Assembly: GCA_959347315.1 (NCBI GenBank)
Contig: OY365808.1
Coordinates: forward strand, 3,587,705 to 3,651,704
Reading direction: 5' to 3'
Length of the DNA stretch: 64,000 bases
From: Bimastos eiseni
Lineage: Eukaryota; Annelida; Clitellata; Crassiclitellata; Lumbricidae
The stretch's first letter is position 1. The number at the start of each line of letters is the position of its first letter. Positions 35,437-46,180 of the stretch are shown piece after piece. The position numbers were made by a program, and so were the translations under genes. The notes under the pieces were generated by a model. The model made no database searches, had not been told where the DNA came from, and worked only from the letters and a program-made list of their open reading frames with translations.

Positions 35437-36296
35437 ACGTAGGCCTACACACACGCACACACACCAGTAAAATTTAGTTTGTAGTTGTTGTGAACAGCAA
35501 AGCTTCCAAACTGAGTAACTCACATTTAATCATACTGACATAGTGACGCTAATAAGTGAACCTGAAACTGAGACCGAAAAACGACTAATGAGAGTGTGTT
35601 GGCTGCATTTTTTATTTTTATGAGCTAGTAATTTCCCGAAAATGAAACCTGAAACTGAAAGCAGATATATATAGCGATGGTAGTCGTAATCGTGATCTCC
35701 AGACTTGTCGATCGTCACTTTTAAGACAAGCGCAATAATTATTAATTAAAGTAAAGCTGAGAGCAACAACGAAAGTGAAACTGACAGCAAAAAATAAAAT
35801 TAAACTGACGGCAAAAATGAAAGTGATTCTGACAGCAATAACAAAGGTGAAACTGACAGCAAAATGAAAGTGAAACTGAGAAAATAGATCGAAAGTGAAA
35901 CTGACAGCAAACGTGAAAGTGAAACTGACAGCAAAAATGAGAGTGAAACTGAAAGAGTAGATACTTACGGTAATCGCTGTATTTCTTGTAGGTCGACTCC
36001 GACTGAACGTGTGACTCGATGCAGTGTTCGCAAAAAGTGTGCAGACATTCCAGGCACTTTGGGTTCTTGTATGCGTCGAGGCAAATCTTACAGACCAGGA
36101 ACTCGTCGTAGATCTCCTGGGCCAACGTCGGCTTGCTCTTGAACGACGAGGACGGAAGACCTTGACCGGAAGGATGGCCTGGAGAACCAGCGGAAGTGGA
36201 TGAGGGAGAAGGGGAGAGGGAGATGCGCTTGATGGAGGAAGGGGTTGAAGATACGATCGAGTCACGAGGACTACTTGCTGTGTGTATCGATGATTT
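30212..36296 (-). CDS. TRIM-like RING / B-box / coiled-coil E3 ligase, 5' end missing
   Basis: Exons 36296-35969, 32803-32409, 31874-30891 and probably 30463-30212 join in phases 1,0,0 (1959 nt, 652 aa without the first exon). The C3HC4 RING is split by the first intron: CKIC...CLECLHTFCEHC, then CPLCRKR. Next come B-box 1 (FCDICKMVEQ... with CQSC and H residues) and B-box 2 (CYEHPDEMVRFYCEPC, HRQHK), then a BBC-type coiled coil and a serine/aspartate-rich then basic tail. No NHL or B30.2 domain is seen. Such proteins are RING-type ubiquitin ligases; the substrate is unknown. The exon at 36296 begins after cgttag in phase 0 with no in-frame ATG before the RING, so the start codon lies in an unrecognised upstream exon. 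Stopping at 30846 by intron retention is the alternative end. Confidence 0.78.
30243..30310 (-). repeat. dispersed repeat family A, exonised copy
   Basis: The reverse strand reads ttacgtcgccctcctcccc then ggctcgaggctggcaccgcc. It lies within the candidate last TRIM exon. Confidence 0.5.
30891..31874 (-). CDS. TRIM-like exon: coiled coil and Ser-rich/basic tail
   Basis: Acceptor catgtaaag|GTCACG, donor CATCAA|gtgaga, 328 codons, phase 0 on both sides. VTQFSEAVTGYKATMETMV begins a long helical region (BBC type). Then follow a Ser/Asp run, an ARRKGGYRGG patch and a glycine/serine stretch. Part of it (30901-31058) is duplicated in inverted orientation inside the preceding intron. Confidence 0.8.
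31930..32136 (+). pseudogene. LINE 3' ORF tail inside a TRIM intron
   Basis: Broken frames read PKYLSLFATA, LRSVDRLHHFVPRIKT and GPSTWNDLAP, resembling the end of CR1/L2-like ORF2. It directly abuts the inverted exon copy at 32137-32293. Confidence 0.4.
32137..32293 (-). repeat. inverted near-copy of TRIM exon segment 30901-31058
   Basis: The plus strand here reads as the coding sense of the minus-strand exon: from TCCATGCTCAACTCATCGAG through GATCATCGAGATTGAACA. Only a few differences and a one-base indel are visible. It lies in the intron 31875-32408 of the same gene, so the pre-mRNA contains both arms. Confidence 0.85.
32409..32803 (-). CDS. TRIM-like exon: RING completion and two B-boxes
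   Basis: Acceptor tctgtttgcag|GTGAATTC and donor CACAAG|gttggg. Encodes EFTCPLCRKR, then B-box 1 and B-box 2. Splicing the split codon C|GT restores the spacing of a canonical C3HC4 finger. Confidence 0.85.
33300..33376 (+). repeat. dispersed repeat family A, copy
   Basis: Reads gtttaaaacgacactgtg, gatcattatagcgttgcc and catccaggccag. Confidence 0.55.
34029..34097 (-). repeat. dispersed repeat family A, copy
   Basis: The reverse strand reads gctgattagagtggccctcc then gtccaggcttgaggctggcg. Confidence 0.5.
34351..34600 (+). repeat. dispersed repeat family B (LINE 3' end)
   Basis: Shares actgtattctgtgttgcgg and ggtcaacacgagtcaagcgg with 36545-36668. It ends with gcgctatataaattcag. Broken frames read KRRELFVV and RLPRERRYI, typical of a LINE tail. 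Confidence 0.5.
34928..35434. repeat. (CT)n / (CTGT)n tract followed by (CA)n
   Basis: About 445 bp of pyrimidine-rich simple sequence then about 60 bp of CA repeats, in the TRIM intron. Confidence 0.95.
35771..35950 (+). promoter_or_regulatory. tandem array of IRF/ISRE-like GAAAGTGAAACT motifs in the TRIM intron
   Basis: Perfect GAAAGTGAAACT at 35771, 35866, 35891 and 35915, and near matches at 35819, 35843 and 35939, within a degenerate repeat of about 24-27 bp next to the RING exon donor (35969). The motif equals the vertebrate ISRE core GAAANNGAAACT, also close to PRDM1 sites. Function is inferred. Confidence 0.45.
35969..36296 (-). CDS. TRIM-like exon: serine/proline-rich N terminus and first half of RING
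   Basis: Ends TACC|gtaagt. Encodes a low-complexity Ser/Pro region, then LAQEIYDEFLVCKIC and CLECLHTFCEHCIESHV, i.e. six of the eight RING metal ligands. The last two come from the next exon. The acceptor at 36297 is a reasonable but not certain call. Confidence 0.7.
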
Positions 36297-36539
36297 CTAA
36301 CGAATATATAAGGATCAGACAATAAACCAAACCATACATAAAGCACACAGACTATACACAGACCATAATAGACAGACCATGTACGGACCATACGCAGACC
36401 ATACACTTGCGGACTCGCTCTTTGATTTAACTCGGGGTGCTTCTGTTTCTGCACTTTCTTTTCCCATGGGGCTTCTCGCACTGGCTAGCTTGTACTGGGA
36501 GAGACGCTATAGAAATATGTAAATAGAGTACAACCGTGC

Positions 36540-36668
36540 GACGGAGGTGATCTGCGACGAGCCATTCAGTTTGTAACTTGCTACCTAAACTGTATTCTGT
36601 GTTGCGGCATCGCCTTTGATGTTCAGAAAGCTGATTCAAAAGGTCAACACGAGTCAAGCGGCGAAATA
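36540..36668 (+). repeat. dispersed repeat family B, truncated copy
   Basis: Near-identical to 34376-34463 over about 90 bp, including gttgcggcatcgcctttgat and acgagtcaagcggcga. It lies upstream of the TRIM RING exon. Confidence 0.6.
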
Positions 36669-37340
36669 CAACATGCACTATACACAGACCATACGTACAT
36701 ACATCATGGTCATCATCATCATCAGCATCGTCGTCGTCATCATCATCGTCATCACTGTATTGGTAATTATTCATATACTTTAGCAACCAGGCAAATAGCC
36801 AGATCGGCTACTACTGGACAAAGCTTTAGAAGCTACATGTACAATGGAAATATGAGACGTTGGAAGACGCCGTTTGCTCCCTCTCCGTACCATCCAACGT
36901 TCCTCTTCAGACAGGAATTCAACGTCTGGCCAACCGATCTACCAAAGACTATGTATATACTGTCTGCAGCACAATTCATAGCCATAGAATCAATCCTGAA
37001 TCTTATCCATATACATACGAACACATGCCTCCATGTATATGTACATTATGTATGTATGTATGTATGTATGTATATGTATCTATATACGGGACCAACTATA
37101 GTACACTATTATATATATATATATATACTGTATTGCATGTAGTTGTTCCCGATGATGACGATGATGATATCGTTTGCTACAAGAGTATATTTGTTATACA
37201 CATATAATACATGCAATGTATATATATTGTATATATATATATATTACCATGTAGATATCTTATATATAAATACATATTTTTTCATGTATCTATGAGACGT
37301 GAACATATGTATTATCTGGCATCGTGTAATATCTGTGTAG

Positions 37341-37344
<4 letters not shown>

Positions 37345-37409
<65 letters not shown>
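37345..37409. repeat. (TA)n microsatellite
   Basis: Pure TA over about 65 bp. Confidence 0.95.
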
Positions 37410-37412
<3 letters not shown>

Positions 37413-38468
37413 GATTATACATCTGATGTTTTCGTAGTAGTTGTTTCTGCGTAGCAGATGATGTCTTGCAGCGTCTGCCTCCAGAGGCTGAAGTTCTGGC
37501 GCATGCGCACTGGTCTACCAGGAACAATAACAAACGTGTGTGTGGGTGCGTGTGTGTGGTTGTGTGTGTCTATTTTTTTGTGACTGATGAGCAGATTTTC
37601 TTCGCAGAATCTTTTTCAGCTTTCTCCTCCATCTGTTCCATAAAAGTAATCTTCTCCTTGTGTTCCTCCGTCTGATCCTGTTACAACTTTCCTCCTATAC
37701 TTTTTGCATCTCCGTTTACTTCTCCTTAAAATACTTCTTCTCCAACTTCTCCAGAGACTTCTCCGCTCATCCTCATTCTCACACCAAACTCCTATTTCTT
37801 CCCTCCTTATCCTCCTCATTTTCCTTGTCCTCCTCCGATACTTCCCTCTTAATTCTCATAATGTAAATCCTATTCCTCTCCTCCTACCTCTCCTCCAACC
37901 ACGTCTCCGCTTCCTTCGTTTCCTCTTCCTGGTCTTCCTACGGTCCGGTCGTAGGGTTGTTTTCGCTCTGCGCTATAAATTCTATGAATTTACGACTCGG
38001 TCTGTTCCTATGACGTTCCTCATCAGCTCAAACGCTCGGAATTCGTCTAAACAGCGCCAGATGGACGCACCTAAACACACACACCTAAACACACACACCT
38101 AAACACACACACGCGCACGCACACACGCACACATACGCACGCAAACAGAGCACCCTCGACCCTTTGTGTCCCATTTTTGGACCTATACACAACAGTAGGC
38201 CTAGAGGCTTCAATATAGCAACAACACGTAATCTTGATGGACCATTAAATCCAAGTTGTGTGATCGTTCAGAAAACCTATTGGCAAACAATACCTGGTGG
38301 AAATGCTCAATCACTGTGGCCAAAAAGAACTTCTGAAGTTAGAGAGCACAATCATTGCAGTCACACGTAGACTGAAGTAGTGACTGGTGAAGAGCACAGT
38401 GGCCATAACCAGACATGCAACACCTGCCAGACACTGTTCAGTAGCAGAGTCAAGTTGTCGTGACCACA

Positions 38469-38580
38469 CAACATACATACATACATACATACATACATAC
38501 ATACATACATACATACATACATACATACATACATACATACATACATACATACATACTTACATACATACATACATACATAC

Positions 38581-38611
<31 letters not shown>

Positions 38612-38640
38612 CATACATACATACATACATACAACATACA
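38469..38640. repeat. (CATA)n microsatellite
   Basis: About 42 tetranucleotide units with two ctta interruptions. Confidence 0.95.
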
Positions 38641-39300
38641 TAGCCCACCACTGGTCAGTCTTTCAGCTTACCGGGCACTGCTTTGCTAACTGTTGTAACA
38701 TGATACAATTATCCGTTATTAATGACATTTAACATCATAATTATAGGCTACGACAGAACAGGCCATCTGAGTAGATATCCCAAGGAGCGCTATATAAATG
38801 TCAGAAGCAATACATATATACATGCAGCACAGGTAGTTAAAATCCAGCAGATAATCGTGCATCACCTTACCTACCACAGCCACCTGTGTCGTCATATGAT
38901 ATAATCCTGCAGGATACATCTCCAGAATACCTTTGAGAAATCAGAAGACTATTTATATCTCGGTTGGTTGTCTGCGTTGCAGCCATCTGTGGAATGTTTT
39001 ACCTACAAAATGGCGGACGGTAGATGGATGGAAATCTCGTCGGAATTGCAAGCTACACCTGTTTCTTGCGCTTCCATTATGTCTATGTAGGTGGAAATGA
39101 TCCATGACTCAGTACACCTCATGTTGTGTCTATGACTCTATGCATGAGTGAGTATGAATGCAGAGGCGTCCAGATAGGAAGCGGTTTAGATATATATATA
39201 TATATTAACTCTCCTCTCAGCACAAATTATTATCTGTCTGATCCTATATATCACGACCCAAATAGCAACCGACAGCAGACTTAACGGCTAGAGGTATAAT

Positions 39301-39380
39301 CGTCATTTAAGGACACTATGTCATAACAATTAAGGATGATTGGCATCGCCATTTTCCTCTATCCAGGCTTCGGATGGGCA
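39301..39380 (+). repeat. dispersed repeat family A, copy
   Basis: Reads catttaaggacactatgtc, gatgattggcatcgcc and tatccaggcttcgg. Confidence 0.55.
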
Positions 39381-40122
39381 AGAAACGAGTATGAATTGCA
39401 GTGGTTGAGAAACCATAGCGATGGCTGCTTAGTTTGTTTCTATTTAACCGATGTCATTGTGAAGACATTAATGTCACCCTCTTCCATTTTTAAAGCTGTT
39501 GACTGGCATCGCCCAAATATGCATTGAGGAGTTTGGTGGAGTAACCCCAATCAATCAATACTATCTCCAATCAATCACTTCCATTTTACATCAACCAATC
39601 CCATTAATTCAGTTGAGTGTTCGTTACTCAAGCCATTGTCATTCAAGCCATTGTCTCATTCGCTCCTGCATTCAATTCATACATGTATCTCGTTCTTTCT
39701 TTCCTCCTTTCTTTCCTTCCCGCCGTCTTTCCATCAATCCTTCTTTCCCTTGTCCATCTTTCTTCAGTTCATAACTCCGTCCTTCATATTTTATTTTTTC
39801 ATTTATTTGTCTCTTCTTTGACTACGTCTATTTGCAAAGTCATCGGCCCATTAACTTTTTTAATTCAATTACAGGAACTCTCAGCGTTCTCTTGAGTATC
39901 AAATGAATATTATGTCTGCGATTCCTCGAAATGGGCGGGTCATTCCATTAATCTCACAAAAATATGACATAAAGTTCATTTTTCTTCAACCAGCATCCTG
40001 CTCGCCTCCTCAGCTTTGATTTTCCTACCAGGAATACGAATATCCAATTTCCACATCAAATCGTTCTATTTATAGACCCGATGGCATTCTGGATATCACA
40101 TCAATTATAGGTTAATCTTATC

Positions 40123-40228
40123 TAATTGAATCTACTTCAATTTAATCCAATCCAACTTCAAGTAATTCAATCTAAGTCCATTAACATCTGCTGCCATCTT
40201 TAGGGGCGCACAACGAACCAGCAGTGCC
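40123..40228. repeat. left arm of a 106-bp inverted repeat
   Basis: Reverse complement of 41387-41492 with essentially one visible mismatch. Includes gcgcacaacgaaccagcagt and taagtccattaacatctgct. Confidence 0.85.
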
Positions 40229-40321
40229 ATAATAGTACTAACCAGACTACTAACACATCAAACATATTATAGAGAACATGAGAACATAAATATAATATGA
40301 TCAACGGCATAATTATTATTA

Positions 40322-40425
40322 ACACATATATATACATATATATATATATAAATATATATATATATACATATATATATACATATATATATACATATAAATT
40401 TATATACAGATATATACACATATAC
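40322..40425. repeat. (TA)n/(CATA)n microsatellite in the inverted-repeat spacer
   Basis: Alternating tatata with cata interruptions. Confidence 0.9.
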
Positions 40426-41386
40426 AGCCTTTATTGATTGATAGGAGATGGTATATATAATGCGTATATTTATACCTTATATTTATATACATGAACAGAA
40501 AAATGAGTAGTTCCTTAAGCCCTGATGTGTAACTAATTTCATTTTCTTAGTCTTAGCAAATGTGGTCGGACATCCAGTCCACTCACTCACCGGCTGATCC
40601 TCTCATACGTACAGAGTACGGTCAGTGTACTCATTACAGTTGAGTTAGTTAGGCAGGGCCGGCGATCCCCGGGTGGTCGAGGGGAACAAGTCCCCCACTT
40701 TTTACAAATAGGGACACCTCATACGTTTGACCCCCACATTTCTTACCCCTCTCATTGTGTGTCCCCCACCTTTCAAATGAGATCGCCGCCTCTGGCCAAT
40801 GGAGCAGAATTTTTTTTTCTGCAAGGGAGTCTAACCTCATACATCACACCATCCCTAGGATAACGCTCCCCACGTGGTGATAATTATATTGTAACTGTGT
40901 TACTATGCATGGCGTTGTCACTAGAAATTTGCTGGCGTGGAGCTGCATAGTGTATTAGTGTGACCTGTCAGTCAGTGCAAAGTTAATAGTCTCAATATCG
41001 TGGAATTTTCAATTGATTTCGGAAATCGAGAACACTATTGGACGCCTCCGTGGATACATCGAGGAAGACGGTTCCACTCTGGGAAAGGGAGGAGCAGCGA
41101 CCCGAGGGACACGACCCCCTTTTTCACCTAAGTGGCTGTTACGAAAACATCGTCAGACTTTGATGAAGAACGCTCTGTTACTCGTCTCGATATGCATGCT
41201 CATTGCTCTGGCAGAATGATGGAACAACAAGTGCTATAGACTATTGGCACTGGCAGCAGGGCTTTCTTAAGTGTATGCGCAGCATCTTCTCATGTAACCA
41301 TCGTAGCCTGGCATCTGATACATCTCTCACCTATCCTCAACGAGCTACTCCAAAGGATTAAGACTTTTCAATACGATTACTTGGAA

Positions 41387-41492
41387 GGCACTGCTGGTTC
41401 GTTGTGCGCCCCTGAAGATGGCAGCAGATGTTAATGGACTTAGATTGAATTACTTGAAGTTGGATTGGATTAAATTGAAGTAGATTCAATTA
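41387..41492. repeat. right arm of a 106-bp inverted repeat
   Basis: Partner of 40123-40228. The spacer of about 1.16 kb carries a (TA/CATA)n tract and unrecognised sequence. Confidence 0.85.
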
Positions 41493-42057
41493 TAATTGAA
41501 TTTCATTAATAATTTTGTTAGAGTGCATTTCAATCTGATCAATCGAATAATGGTAGGACCAATCAGATTAGATTATATCGGTATACATTTACTAGAAAAA
41601 AACTGATTAGTTGATTAGATTACATTGGACATAATCGGATTTGATTTTATTATATTTGATTTGATTGTAGCTGCGAAACAGCGTTGTTGACTTCTGCCAT
41701 TTAATATCCAAGAACAAGGCCATCCATACCGCTCCAGGGAAAAAATCGGAACAGAAAAAGTCTGGAGAGACTCTGAAAAGGTTGCGCCGTGTTGAAGAAA
41801 GCAGCCGAACAAATGGTACGTATTATAGGTCGGCGAAGACTGCACTGAAGGATCTCTGTCTGTCTGTGAATCTACAATATTATGTTGTAAGGCGATATCA
41901 CCAACCAATGAAGTTGCTATCTGGAGATGTTATGCAGCAGAATGATAACAATATGTCATGCTTTGGTTGGAAGGAAAAGATCCTAGAAACAATAATTATG
42001 GATTCCTTGGATATTATCTAAAACGGAGATGTCTAAAAAATTTAATTTCTCTATGTA

Positions 42058-42200
42058 TATGGTGTCAGTAGTGGGTGCGGTGTTCAGAGTATGTTGGGCA
42101 ACTTGCTGACCATCGGTTCGAGTCTCCACTCAATGGATACTGAGCAATCTGAGCAAGTTCTTAACTCACAGTTGCTCGACGTGAATATAAAAATTATGTC
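42058..42200 (+). repeat. tRNA-derived SINE, copy 2
   Basis: Contains GTGGGTGCGGTGTTCAGAG, a B-box CGGTTCGAGTCTCC and the shared body ctgagcaagttcttaactcacagttgctc. Confidence 0.5.
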
Positions 42201-42807
42201 CTGACAAATGGTCGCGTGATCACCTTAGAATTCTGTTGAGCGCTTGCATTGCATTACATTTTTCACAAATATAGGTTTTAGCATGGTTAAGTTCATCTAG
42301 CTCAAATTATACACAGGAACATTTGGACCATGGACAGCCAGATGAGTCATGTACAATGTGCAAGCGATGCTCTTGTATTGTATAAGCTAACTCAACCAAA
42401 GTTCTGTGAGTATGTGTTCATCTTGCAGCGACTATGACTTGAAATTAACATATAATAAATCGCAGAAAAATGGCGAAGATGCTGATATTCCAGCTAGTGT
42501 CACATATAGCGACATATTTAATTTGCTCGCCCTCAATTCCGTTGAGGCAACAGGCCTACTGTAGCGTGACCAGTTCGTTATACGCAATTCCTAATTAAAT
42601 TCAGAGAGCATGATAATGCCTGCCTGAAAGGTCTATATTGCTACAACCTTCGTCTTACCGTGACCGTTACCATGACCGTTACCATGACCGTTACCTTTTA
42701 TGTAGGATACTTGCATTTACGTGAATATTTCAATAGCGCCTTTGTAGGGCCTACGGGCTGCTGCTATACTTCGTGAAGGCAATGACCATAGACTAAACTT
42801 GCACCTA

Positions 42808-43724
42808 CACTCCAAAAAGAACTACGCTAGCGGATAACGTATATAACTACGTTGACCATTTAAGCATATTAATCTGTTATTATTGACGTAGAATACGTTC
42901 AACGTCAGAAAACTACGTCAACGCTGAACGTATTGAAGCTACGTTACCCTCATCTAACGTAGAGATACGTTGTATCCTTATAACCCTATTTCGTATGCTT
43001 GCGCGCAAAATGTAGTTCGGATACAATCATGTGCACTTGCGTTTTAAAGACAATTTTATTAAGCATATAAATCAACATTTAGTAAAAATTCTATGTTCTC
43101 ACACATGATAAATAACGTGAATAACATTATTTAGAGAAGTTCGCATATTTCAAACCGCACATAGCGTTGTGCGCTCGAATACACAAAATGAACTGTATTT
43201 GCTATCAATCGATTCTGCAGTGCGACGTTTTCAACTATAAAATCTTTATAAAGAATGAAACAGGAATCTAATCTCTGTAAAGTAGAAAGTATACCAATAA
43301 AACCAACTGTTTGAGAAATAGACATGTTATGGTCATTCCCAATGCATTGAGTTAAGTAGGAACTTTGACCTTGTTTACTCAAATGGTGCAGATTAGCCGA
43401 ATGGGTATGAGTTTGCCTCGAGCTCTTTAGTGCAGTTAACAGCGTGAATTCGAATCCCCACAAATTTTTTTTTTGCAAATGTAGAATTATTCAATATGAA
43501 GGTTTTCTGTCAAAATGGACTCTTTGAATTGTAATTATAATTATTCAGCAGACAGAAATCGTATGCTACGCTCTAAACTGCGTTGATCGACGTTAGAAGG
43601 TTTAACGCAGTTCAATACGTTACAGAGATCACTACGTCAATCTAACGTAGTATTACTCAGGCCATAAACAACCTAGTACTACGTTAGGAAATACGTTGAT
43701 TATGACATAGTCGTTCTTAGAGTG
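42808..43724. mobile_element. TA-flanked non-autonomous DNA transposon with ACGT-rich subterminal repeats
   Basis: The left end CACTCCAAAAAGAACTACG and right end (reversed) CACTCTAAGAACGACTATG are imperfect terminal inverted repeats flanked by TA on both sides. About 150 bp at each end is packed with TAACGTAG / CTACGTTA / AACGTATT motifs. A Tc1/mariner-type MITE is likely. A tRNA-like stretch lies inside at 43385-43463. Confidence 0.6.
43385..43463 (+). repeat. tRNA-like sequence (pseudogene or SINE head)
   Basis: Reads gattagccgaatgggta (A-box-like) and gcgtgaattcgaatccccac (B-box-like) at plausible spacing with a long variable region. No convincing acceptor stem, so not called as a functional tRNA. 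Confidence 0.25.
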
Positions 43725-43801
43725 TATATATAGGATTAGAATCTACGAACCAATCTGCTTCAAGCAACACAGATCATCGTAGATCATCTCTGTTCAGTCT
43801 T

Positions 43802-43803
<2 letters not shown>

Positions 43804-43873
<70 letters not shown>
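43804..43873. repeat. (TA)n microsatellite
   Basis: About 35 TA units. Confidence 0.95.
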
Positions 43874-43875
<2 letters not shown>

Positions 43876-44284
43876 ATCACTAGCATTATATTTATCTCGC
43901 TTGCTATTTACGCATGTCTGAAAGTCTCTCGGCCAAGGCTTTTTCCCGTTTGCTTTATGATCTGCATATTTAGTTCCTTCTGATCGACCGGAATAGACTC
44001 CGAGCCAAGAGGAAGACGAACGAGTCTTCCACATGCATTCCAAGTTCTGATTATCGGAAAGAATAAAAACAATTTCTGTTGGGAAAGAAAGACGAGTAAA
44101 ATAAGCGAATAATAATATATATATGTACATTGTATATATATGCATATAGGTGTATAAAGCTGTATATATTATGTTGAAGTTGGAATTAATTTGTGTTTAG
44201 AGGATCTTTCATGAATAGCGTGTCTATAAAAAGAGTAGCCCAGTGATCGAAAGGAGAGATGCTAAGTACTAGCTTTGAAAGAAA

Positions 44285-44400
44285 GAAAGAATAAATGAAT
44301 GAATGAATGAATGAATGAATGAATGAATGAACGAACGAACGAACGAGTGATTGATTGAATGAATAAATGAACGAATGAATGAATGAATGAATTTATTCAT
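44285..44400. repeat. (GAAT)n microsatellite
   Basis: gaatgaatg runs with acgaacga interruptions. Confidence 0.9.
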
Positions 44401-44610
44401 CTACAAATCGGTACAAGTATTGACTTTGAGGTTGGTCAAGTGGTCTCGATTAACATGACACGAATGATTTGCTATGAATCGAGGGTACTTTCTTCTGCAA
44501 TGGCTTCTTGCATTGTCTAATGCGAGGTGGTCTAAATCTATGGTAAGGTAAATTCTTCTGTTTTGCACATTGCATTGAATGAAATGACGTAGGCCTATAT
44601 ATCGCAGGCT

Positions 44611-45110
44611 AATGTAACCGTAAATGTAACCGTAAATGTAACCGTAAATGTAACCGTAAATGTAACCGTAAATGTAACCGTAAATGTAACCGTAAATGTA
44701 ACCGTAAATGTAACCGTAAATGTAACCGTAAATGTAACCGTAAATGTAACCGTAAATGTAACCGTAAATGTAACCGTAAATGTAACCGTAAATGTAACCG
44801 TAAATGTAACCGTAAATGTAACCGTAAATGTAACCGTAAATGTAACCGTAAATGTAACCGTAAATGTAACCGTAAATGTAACCGTAAATGTAACCGTAAA
44901 TGTAACCGTAAATGTAACCGTAAATGTAACCGTAAATGTAACCGTAAATGTAACCGTGAATGTAACTGTAACTGTAACTGTAACTGTAACTGTAACTGTA
45001 ACTGTAACTGTAACTGCAAATGTAACTGCAAATGTAACTGCAAATGTAACTGCAAATGTAACTGCAAATGTAACTGCAAATGTAACTGCAAATGTAACTG
45101 CAAATGTAAC
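44611..45110. repeat. composite 12-bp / 6-bp minisatellite
   Basis: Three consecutive blocks: (AACCGTAAATGT)n to about 44965, then (AACTGT)n to about 45015, then (AACTGCAAATGT)n. Open in several frames only because 12 is divisible by 3. Confidence 0.95.
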
Positions 45111-45227
45111 TATAGCCTACAACAAACTGTATTTGATGTTGCTTCTTTTCTTCCCCCAAATTTCGGAATTACACCATAATGTACGCATCAATGGCGCTGA
45201 GCATTTGTATATTGAAAGGTAGGTAGG

Positions 45228-45321
45228 TAGTTGCAGTTTAACGACACTGTGTGATGACATAGACCATTAGCGTCGTCCTCCTCCTGTATCCAGGCTTGGG
45301 ACTGGCACTGGCAGAATGCAA
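45228..45321 (+). repeat. dispersed repeat family A, best-preserved copy
   Basis: Reads gttgcagtttaacgacactg, accattagcgtcgtcctcc and ccaggcttgggactggcact. Confidence 0.7.
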
Positions 45322-46044
45322 GGACTTCATTCATTTCTATTTTATAGTCAGTGTGACTAAACATACGTGCACATGTACAATTGTACATACATATATCGGC
45401 TGATTTTCGAACCAACCTGTGAATCTTCATTGTGCCTACAGGAAGTTGAAAGTTGGCCGGAAGTCAATGTTTCCGGCGAACCACGCGGTGACGACATAGC
45501 GGAAGCGTCGAATCGAAAGCAGACGACGAAGCCTTAGGTACTTGTTAAGCAGTCTAAACGTAGGCGAAGGTGTAATGTGCTTCTCAAGTACTCTACACGT
45601 TGGCGAAAGTAGAGGGGTATACTCGCGAAGTAGTCTCAACCTAAGCAAGCTTTCTCTGAATGGCCGACATTCGACTGTCGCAGAATCTGCGGTTACTTCT
45701 CTCCGTCTCGAATCAATTCTCACGAGATTTCCTCTGAGCGCGAGAACTGGCCAGCACCGTATCCGCTGTCCTCTTACATGCGTTTGCCTATAGCTTATAT
45801 TCTAAAACGCAGTATTTACGAAACTGGTTTATCTGTTGGTTGAGTCGATGCTGCATGGTCGGAGTGGCCGCTCGTGTATACATGTAGCCTACATGCGTAA
45901 GTCACGCACAGCCATACACAGGTCCACATAGACGTATCGGAGGGATAAATAAATGATAATAGGGAAACGGACAAATTACTTATGAGGGTGTTTTAAACAA
46001 TTTTGAAGCAGTTACATCCAGAACAATTCATACACAAAAACGAG

Positions 46045-46180
46045 AGAGACAGACAGACAGAGACAGAGAGAGAGAGATACAGGAAGAGACAGAGAAAGAG
46101 AGAAAGAGAGAAAGAAGGAAAGAAAGAAAGAAAGAGAGACAGCCAGACAGACAGCCAGACAGACAGAGACAGACAGATAT
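46045..46180. repeat. GA/GACA purine tract
   Basis: (GA)n, (GAAA)n and (GACA)n, with a second similar tract at 46700-46870. Confidence 0.9.

Larger units (their letters stand above)
36790..40110. other. intergenic or 5' region of the TRIM gene; no supported exon
   Basis: Low-complexity TA, CATA, TG and pyrimidine-rich sequence (37680-37930), family A copy at 39301, and a LINE-like gcgctatataaatg tail at 38785. The missing first TRIM exon may be here but was not found. Confidence 0.35.

Noticed and set aside
34847..35470. Long Ser/Leu and Arg/Glu ORFs on both strands
   Set aside because: Translations of the CT and CA microsatellite.
40649..41219. Short ORFs inside the inverted-repeat spacer as a transposase
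   Set aside because: No catalytic motif or similarity recognised; lengths under 70 codons.
43385..43463. Functional tRNA gene
   Set aside because: A- and B-box-like motifs only; no paired acceptor stem could be drawn by eye.
44401..45159. 252-codon tyrosine/glycine/isoleucine repeat protein
   Set aside because: Produced entirely by the 12-bp minisatellite; the other frames are equally open.
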